From contig NC_084794.1 of NCBI RefSeq assembly GCF_963169125.1, positions 159,327,858 to 159,391,857 of the forward strand: a stretch of 64,000 bases of DNA, written 5' to 3'. The notes beneath the pieces were generated by a model that ran no database searches, was not told the DNA's origin, and saw only the letters and a program-made list of their open reading frames with translations. Position numbers and translations under genes: made by a program. This document shows, one piece after another, positions 58,143 through 64,000 of this stretch; within the stretch, counting starts at the first letter, position 1, and every line of letters starts with the position of its first letter. Origin of the DNA: Humulus lupulus (taxonomy: Eukaryota > Streptophyta > Magnoliopsida > Rosales > Cannabaceae).

Positions 58143-58672
58143 TGAATCTTATTGTATTTTGTCATCTTGTATTTTTTATTTAGTCTTTGTTTGTTTTTGT
58201 GAAAAGTCAAACACTTGACTTGTGTGAGTCCAAGAGTCCTTTTGTCTTTATTTTTCAGTTTTCATTAGGAAGACAAAAAGGCTTGTCTTTATTTGTCGGT
58301 TTTCATTAGGAAGACAAAAGGTTGTCTTTAATTTTCGGTTTTTAGGAAGACAAAGGGTCTTGTCTTGATGTAATTTTCGGCTATATAAGGCCTTGAAAAC
58401 ATTTGGAAAAACCAGATTATGTTGAATGAAATTGTGAGTTTATTTCTTCTTGAGTTCTTGAAGAAACTTTTGAACTTATCAAGGAGATTCCTTGTGGCGT
58501 TCATCCTGACTTATCAAACGGATTCCATCCCCGTTTGTGGCGTCTTCCTCATACCAAGGTTCGTGCTTGGCTAAGCATTGGGTCGCGGTTCCATTCCAAT
58601 CTCGTGTGTTCTTGGTGGCTATTCCATATTTGGTGTCGGGTTTCGTCACACTTGTTGGCGTGGTTCGTATCA
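58052..58672 (+). repeat. NA2 3' LTR
   Basis: 621 bp, one visible difference from the 5' LTR. The first 91 bases encode the end of the fusion protein. Confidence 0.93.
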
Positions 58673-58677
58673 GTTAC

Positions 58678-60190
58678 AATTGTGGGTAGGAAGGTCATCG
58701 AAAAAAGGATTGTCCGCAACTCAAACAAGAAGAAAAGAAAGACAACAAGATGGTGCCAGCCACAGTCTTCGCCTTGACCCAGGGAGAAGCTGAAGCCAGT
58801 AATAAGGTGGTCACAGGTCAGCTTCCTATCCTCGATAATATATGTTCAGTATTATTTGATTCGGGAGTAACACACTTGTATATCTCGCTAGGAATGATAG
58901 AGAAATTAGAAAAACCTTGTGAAAGATTTAAAACTAGGTTTGTTACGGAACTTCCTTTAGGAGAAGTTGTTCTATCATCAAGAATAGTACGAGGATTACT
59001 GATCATAGTCAAGGGCACGGAGCTAGAAGAAGACCTGATAGTTCTAGAGATCAAGGACTTCGCGTAATACTGGGCATGGACTGGCTAGCGAGACATCGCA
59101 CAACCATCGACTGTAGACGTAAGCAAGTGACGTTTGAAACACCTGAGGGACAGAAACTATGTTTTATAGGAAATGTTTCAGGACTACAGAGACTGCTTAT
59201 CTCATCTCTTAAAGCTCAGAGGATGATGGAGAAAGGATGTAGCGCATTCTTTGTAAGTGTCACGGATGCGGCACAGGAAACACCATTAAAGGTTGGAGAC
59301 GTGTGCATTATAAAGGAATTTCCAGTGATATTTCCTAATGACTTACAAGGGTTACCCCCTACTCGGGAAATTGACTTCACAATTGAACTAGTACCGGGAA
59401 CTGAGCCTATCTCAAAGGCACATTACCAGATCCTACCGAACTCAAGGTGCTAAAAACGCAGTTACAAGAGCTCTTAGACTTGGGATTCATCAGAACGAGC
59501 CATTCGCCATGGGGAGCACCGGTTCTATTTATGAAGAAGAAGGATGGAAGCATGCGGATGTGTATCGATTACCACGAGCTGAACAAGGTGACAATTAAGA
59601 ACAAGTACCTGCTACCCTTGATCGATGACTTATTTAATCAACTCTGAGGAGCGACTTTATTTTCAAAGAATGATCTATGGTCTGGTTATCACCATCTCAA
59701 TGTAAGGGAAGAGGACAAAGACACCTTTTAGGACTCGATACGGACATTACGAGTTCCTAGTTATGTCTTTTGGTCTAACCAACGCTCTTGCCACATTTAT
59801 GGACTTAATGAATCGGGTCCTCAAGGATTACTTGGAAAATTCGTCGTGGTATTCATTGATGATATATTGGTGTACTCCAAGGATGAAGTAGCACGAGGAA
59901 CATTTAAGACTGACCGTGTTGCGACTAGAGGAGCATCAAATTTACGCAAAGTTCAAGAAATGTGAATTTTGGCTATCACAAGTAGCCTTCCTCAGCCACA
60001 TAGTATCCAAGGATGGAGTCGCACTAGACCCAGCTTAGGTAGAGGCTATGAAGGATTGGGCAAACCTAAGAATGCATCAGATGTTAAAAGTTGTCTTGGG
60101 CTAGTAGGCTATTATCAGAGATTTGTAGAACGCTTTTCTAAGAAAGCCACTTTGCTTACCAACCTGACCCGAAAACACCAAAAGTTCATC
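58678..60190 (+). pseudogene. Element F protease-RT, chromovirus relic
   Basis: Continues from 53773: knuckle end (GRKVIEKRIVRN region in a shifted frame), then protease with LFDSGVTHLYIS (58852-58890), the GMDWLARHRTTIDCRRK block (59074-59120), RT ([17 protein letters not shown], near 59555; [16 protein letters not shown], near 59840) and the connection (SCLGLVGYYQRFVERFSKKA, near 60080-60140). Stops or frameshifts lie near 59067, 59440, 59647, 59720 and 59930. It ends at the start of RNase H (LTRKHQKF) against a fragment of another element. It is Tekay-like but diverged from B1 and D. Confidence 0.83.
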
Positions 60191-60761
60191 GATTCTAACT
60201 TTTACACCTTTAGCCACGCCAGTTGTGGCCAAGGCCTTGGAGTTGACCGCTTTCATGCGGCCGGCATCTTTCTCCAGATTTAGTCCCAGTCGCTTTGCTC
60301 CAGATCATCACGCTTTTGGCGGGCTTGCCATTGATGGTGGCATCCACGAACATTAGCCCCTTTCCCAAGGTCCTCTTCCCTTTTTCGTCGTGTTTCTTGA
60401 GAGCATTCAATAGGCGAACAGCGCCAATGTGCGCGTACTTTTCGTCTTCCTCTTCTCCTTCGCTCTGTTGTTCTTGGCCAATGAGGGCATTCAGCTTGCC
60501 CCGGTAAGGGCAAACTACCGATTTATGTGGGCCTTTGCAGAGCCAACAAGCTAGCGGCTTCCTGCCTGCAGCGGCTTCTGTACTGCTGGAAGAATTAGAC
60601 TCAGCTGGCCTCTTCTCTCCCCCACTCTTTCCCTGCCATGACTTCCCAAACTTCTTACTCCTTGCGCTACTTGAGCTGGTTGGAGGGGTAGCCCTTTTCG
60701 GCAGGCTGCTCTCCGGAGTGTAGTCTGTTAAGCGTTCAACAGCTGCTTGAGCGATGGCTAG
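60191..60761 (-). pseudogene. Galadriel-like Gag-protease fragment
   Basis: On the minus strand it shows a Ser/Lys-rich Gag tail (KKFGKSWQGKSGGEKRPAES), a CCHC knuckle CWLCKGPHKSVVC (near 60530) and KLNALIGQEQQSEGEEEDEK, then GLMFVDATINGKPAKSVMI leading to the protease site, where a frameshift or substitution has destroyed the D-[ST]-G motif. The combination of this knuckle with the LNAL and FVDATINGK blocks is typical of Galadriel-type chromoviruses. Both ends are broken. Confidence 0.7.
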
Positions 60762-61386
60762 TGATACAAACCACACTAACGATTGTGGTGAAACCCGACA
60801 CCAAATATAGCAGCCACCAAGAACACACGAAATGGGAATGAAGAACCGCGACCCAATGCTTAGCCAAGCACGAACCTTGGTATGAGGAAGACGCCACAAA
60901 CGGGGATGGGAATCCGTTTGATAAGTCAGGTTGAACGCCACAAGCAACCCCTTGATAAGTTCTAATAGTTTCTTCAAGAACTCAAGAAGAAAAACTCACA
61001 AATTTCATTTCAGAATAATCTCCTTTCCCAAATGTTTACAAGGCCTAATATAGCCGAAAAATTACATCAAACAAGCCCCTTTGTCTTCCTAATGAAAACC
61101 AAAAATTAAAGACAACCCCTTTGTCTTCCTAATGAAAACCGAAAATTAAAGACAAAAGGACTATTGGACTCACACAAGTCAAATGTTTGACTTTTTCACA
61201 AAATAAACAAAGACTAAATAAAAAAAACGTGATTAAAAATAAAAAGACAAGATGACAAAATACAATAAGACTCATTACAAGAGGCTAAATATTGATCAAG
61301 CTCCTAAACTGAGTCTTTTGGCTCGCGCCCTCGTCACCGGACCAACTGGAACTATACTTGGATCTTTAGTCTTGGTGTCCTCATCA
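60762..61386 (-). repeat. NA3 3' LTR
   Basis: 625 bp, from TGATACAAACCACACTAACG to GTGTCCTCATCA as written. U3 has two palindrome repeats. The coding tail is of the short type. Confidence 0.88.
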
Positions 61387-63584
61387 TTCCCCCTCTCTTG
61401 AGAAGGATTTGTCCTCAAATCATCACCTGCATCAAAAGGACTCAAATCAGAAACATTAAAAGTAGCACAAACAGTATACTCACCTAGTAAATCGAGTTTG
61501 TAGGCATTGTCATTGATCCTTTCTAGCACTTGAAACGGACCATCTCCTCGAGGTAGCAATTTGGAACGTCTTTGTGCTGGGAATCGCTCTTTCCTCATGT
61601 GTAACCATAACCAATCACCAGGATCAAAAACCTGCTTGTGACGACCCTTGTTAGCATCAAGTTGGTTAGTGTTTAAAAGAGCCTCCGTGTACATGAGTAA
61701 ATTCTTTGGCTGTTTTGTACGCAATGCTCGCTTAACCTCACTTTCTTTTGCATAAAAAATATTTTGTTTTCTCTCTAATTTTCCCTCATTGATCGAACTC
61801 TTCTCTTTCTTTTCTCCCTCACTTGATTCGACCCGTTTCTCTCTTTGTCTCTCTTTTTTCTCACTCTCATTCATCTTTTCACTCTCCTTCTTTTGCTCAC
61901 TCAATTTTTTTTTATCACTCAATTTTTGCATCCTCACTTGGTCTTCATATACTTGCTTTGGCGTCAATGGAGCTAGAGTGGTTGTTCGTTGACGGAACGT
62001 GAATGAGTACTTGTTGGTGAAGCCATCCTGCTGGACTCGCCGATCAAATAGCCAAGGCCTTCCTAGAAGGAGGTGTCCAGCTTGCATTGGAACCACATCG
62101 CACAATACCTCATCCTCATATTTGCCAATTCGAAATGATACCAGAACTTGTTTTGTAACCCTCACTTCACCACTATCATTCAACCACTACAACTTGTATG
62201 GACGAGGATGTTTAAGCGTTGGGAGCCCCAGCTTTTCAACCATGGAAGAACTAGCAACGTTAGTGCAACTACCACCATCAATAATAACACTGCATACCTT
62301 GTCTTTCACATGACAACGAGTGTGAAAGATGTTCTCCCGCTGCACCTCTTCTTCCTCTTCTTTTGCTTGCAAATTTAAGGCTCGTCGTGTGACTAGTGGA
62401 AGCATCTCACCAGATTCTGCCCCAAACTCCTCACCACCCATAAGAAGCATCCTCCAATGGTGGCATGTCATCAAGATCATCTTCCTCTTCGGAATCTATC
62501 TCCCCATTATCCCGAATTACCATAACTCGCTTGTTTGGACATTGGCTAGCTATGTGTCCTCGCCCCTGACATTTGAAACATTTTATCTCACTAGAATGGG
62601 ACGAAGTAGGGGCTGTTTTACCTTGAGGGGTCGTGGCTGGTTTTGGTGTACAGGATGAAGTAGGTTGGTCTTCTTCTTTCTTTGGATAGTTCGACCGCCA
62701 AGGTGTTGCACTTGTTGTGTGGGCTCGGTCTTGGCTTTGAACTTGTACTACCCCTCTTGAGCTGCCTCTCAACTTTGATTGCCATATGCACCAAATCTTC
62801 CAATTCCACATAATGGTGTAGCTCAATTAGATTAGCAATCTCTCGGTTCAACCCATTCAAAAACCTTGCCATTGTTGCCTCCCGATCCTCTTCCACATTT
62901 GGCTCTAATCATAGCCATCTCCATCTCCTTGTAATACTCATCAACACTCTTGGAACCTTGACGAAGACCCTGCAACTTAAGGTATAGGTCTCGATAATAA
63001 TGAGATGGTACAAACAGTTGCCTCATCACCCTCTTCATAGCCTCCCAAGTGTCAATGGCACGATCTCCATTTCGCCTCCTATTGATGCACAACTGATCCC
63101 ACCAAACAATAGCATAATCAATAAATTCAATGACAGCTAGTTTTACCTTCTTCATGTCAGAGTAGTTGTGACAATCGAAAATCAACTCCATCTTCTTTTC
63201 CCACTCAAGGTATGCCTCAGGATCACTCTTGCCTTAAAAGGCGAGGATTCTCATCTTGATATTTCCCAAATTATTGTCTACCCAGTTCCTAGCTTCCCTA
63301 TCTCGGCCATACCTCCTATGGTTACTCTCTGACATCCTATCATATTCTTCCTCTAAATCGCCCCCATCAAACTCTCTTTCACCCTCAACATCCCGTTGTT
63401 GCACCCTGTTCCTCCATGCCCTCCATTGCGTTCCCTCTTCTACCCTATCCAACCTCTCATGTATCTGCTCACATTCCGCCCTCATCATCCTTCGCATCTC
63501 CTCAATTAATGCTTGCATTTGTAGATTCGGAACCTCAGGTGGCGGAATATCATTGCTTGCATTTTTCTCTGGATTTTGTGCCAT
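61296..63584 (-). pseudogene. NA3 Gag-PR/INT-C fusion, degenerate
   Basis: The ATG at 63584 opens the same protein as NA2. Lesions relative to NA2: a stop near 63236 (CAA to TAA), a one-base insertion near 62898, a small deletion near 62723, a frameshift near 62443, and a stop near 62186 (CAG to TAG). The knuckle ([14 protein letters not shown], near 62560), the protease site IIDGGSC (near 62275), the fusion NQLD-ANKGRHK (near 61648-61660) and the GPF motif are still visible. It is dead, and older than NA2. Confidence 0.88.
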
Positions 63585-64000
63585 GATGGAAATCTGCAAA
63601 ATAGGGTTAGAATAATATGGAGAAAAGACCTCACCACACTCCCTCACGTGTTTTCACTCAAAAATTGTCACTCAAGTCCACTCGTGTTTCCCTCAACTTT
63701 GATGGCTTTTACCCTCAAATAAGCTCACACCTCTGCCTTTTTCCACTCGTATTCTTCTTTAAGTTCTTTCAAAACTAATCAAACAGTAGTATGGAGGTTC
63801 AAGCAGCAAATCCTACCAAACAAGCCAAAAGAACACCGATGAAAAATTGGCGAAAACTGATGATTTTTGGAACACTTGTGTGGGGTTTTGGCAAAAAGGC
63901 CCCTAGACCATAGGGAACAAGAATAGAACAAAATTTTTTAAGAGAGGTTTCCAGACCTTTTTTTTTTTTTTTTTTTGGGTCTCGGATCCTCTTGGTTTTC

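Larger units (their letters stand above)
53774..58672 (+). mobile_element. NA2, intact non-autonomous family-A element
   Basis: 4,899 bp flanked by GTTAC (53769-53773 and 58673-58677). Two 621-bp LTRs differ by eye at one base (G to A near 58621). Primer site 54395-54407, leader with tandem repeats 54408-55907, one undamaged 744-aa ORF 55908-58142, polypurine tract AAGAGGGGGGGAA at 58039-58051. It lacks RT, RNase H and the integrase core, yet has been inserted recently, so it must have used proteins supplied in trans. Confidence 0.95.
60762..64000 (-). mobile_element. NA3, non-autonomous family-A element, cut by window edge
   Basis: 3' LTR 60762-61386, degenerate gag-fusion ORF 61296-63584, leader continuing past 64000. 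It has the same Gag-PR/INT-C junction as NA1 and NA2 but keeps 15 codons (RTKQPKNLLMY region) before the junction that NA1 and NA2 lack. The LTR is the ATTGTGGTG subtype. The left flank GCTAG is the candidate TSD; its partner is outside the window. Confidence 0.9.

Overview
The window is plant nuclear DNA, almost certainly from a eudicot, and is built nearly entirely of nested LTR retrotransposons of the Ty3/gypsy superfamily. I see no convincing host gene, tRNA, rRNA or CRISPR array. The evidence is eight or more sets of Gag, protease, reverse transcriptase (RT), RNase H (RH) and integrase (INT) motifs on both strands, LTRs that start TG and end CA, initiator-Met primer sites, polypurine tracts and 5-bp target-site duplications (TSDs). 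The species cannot be fixed from this alone. The youngest family (family A here) looks like a CRM-type chromovirus, a lineage often found in centromeres, so a centromeric or pericentromeric location is plausible but unproven.

Layout: 1-834 Tat-like RT/RH relic (-); 835-1565 lone family-A LTR; 1566-2475 AT-rich; 2476-3873 and 7436-7703 the 3' end of a second Tat-like element (-), split by a non-autonomous family-A element (NA1, 3874-7430, TSD TTGGT). At 7704-22095 lies a Tekay-like element (C, -), whose LTR is split by another (B1, 11530-20647, +, TSD AAACA). C abuts a third Tekay-like pol (D, +, 22096-23840 and 37100-38027). D is split by a Tat-like element (Tat-2, 23841-37094, +, TSD GTGTT). 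Tat-2 carries a truncated element with an unusual ORF (LTR family E) and an antisense multi-exon gene, and its 3' LTR is split by the near-intact family-A element A0 (30774-36794, -, TSD GAAGG). Positions 38028-47485 are a patchwork of LTR pieces, one solo LTR with TSD TTAGT, and a Tekay-like pol relic (G, -). Positions 47486-51080 hold family-A units that share an LTR (NA4, -). Positions 51081-53446 are an Athila-like pol relic (+). Positions 53447-60190 are a chromovirus relic (F, +) whose Gag zinc knuckle is split by intact non-autonomous element NA2 (53774-58672, +, TSD GTTAC). Positions 60191-60761 are a Galadriel-like fragment (-). Positions 60762-64000 are a third non-autonomous element (NA3, -), cut by the window edge.

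The most notable system is the pair formed by A0 and the NA elements. A0 encodes an uninterrupted Gag-PR-RT-RH-INT polyprotein but has lost most of its leader and the Gag start. NA1, NA2 and NA3 share one exact deletion corresponding to 792 codons that removes RT, RH and most of INT in frame, fusing Gag-PR to the INT C-terminus, which runs on into the LTR. The LTRs of NA2 combine a U3 of the NA type with an R-U5 identical to that of A0, as expected if A0-type and NA RNAs were co-packaged and recombined at the first strand transfer. The second notable system is the antisense gene of Tat-2, which shows a TATA box, a 5'-UTR intron and coding introns.
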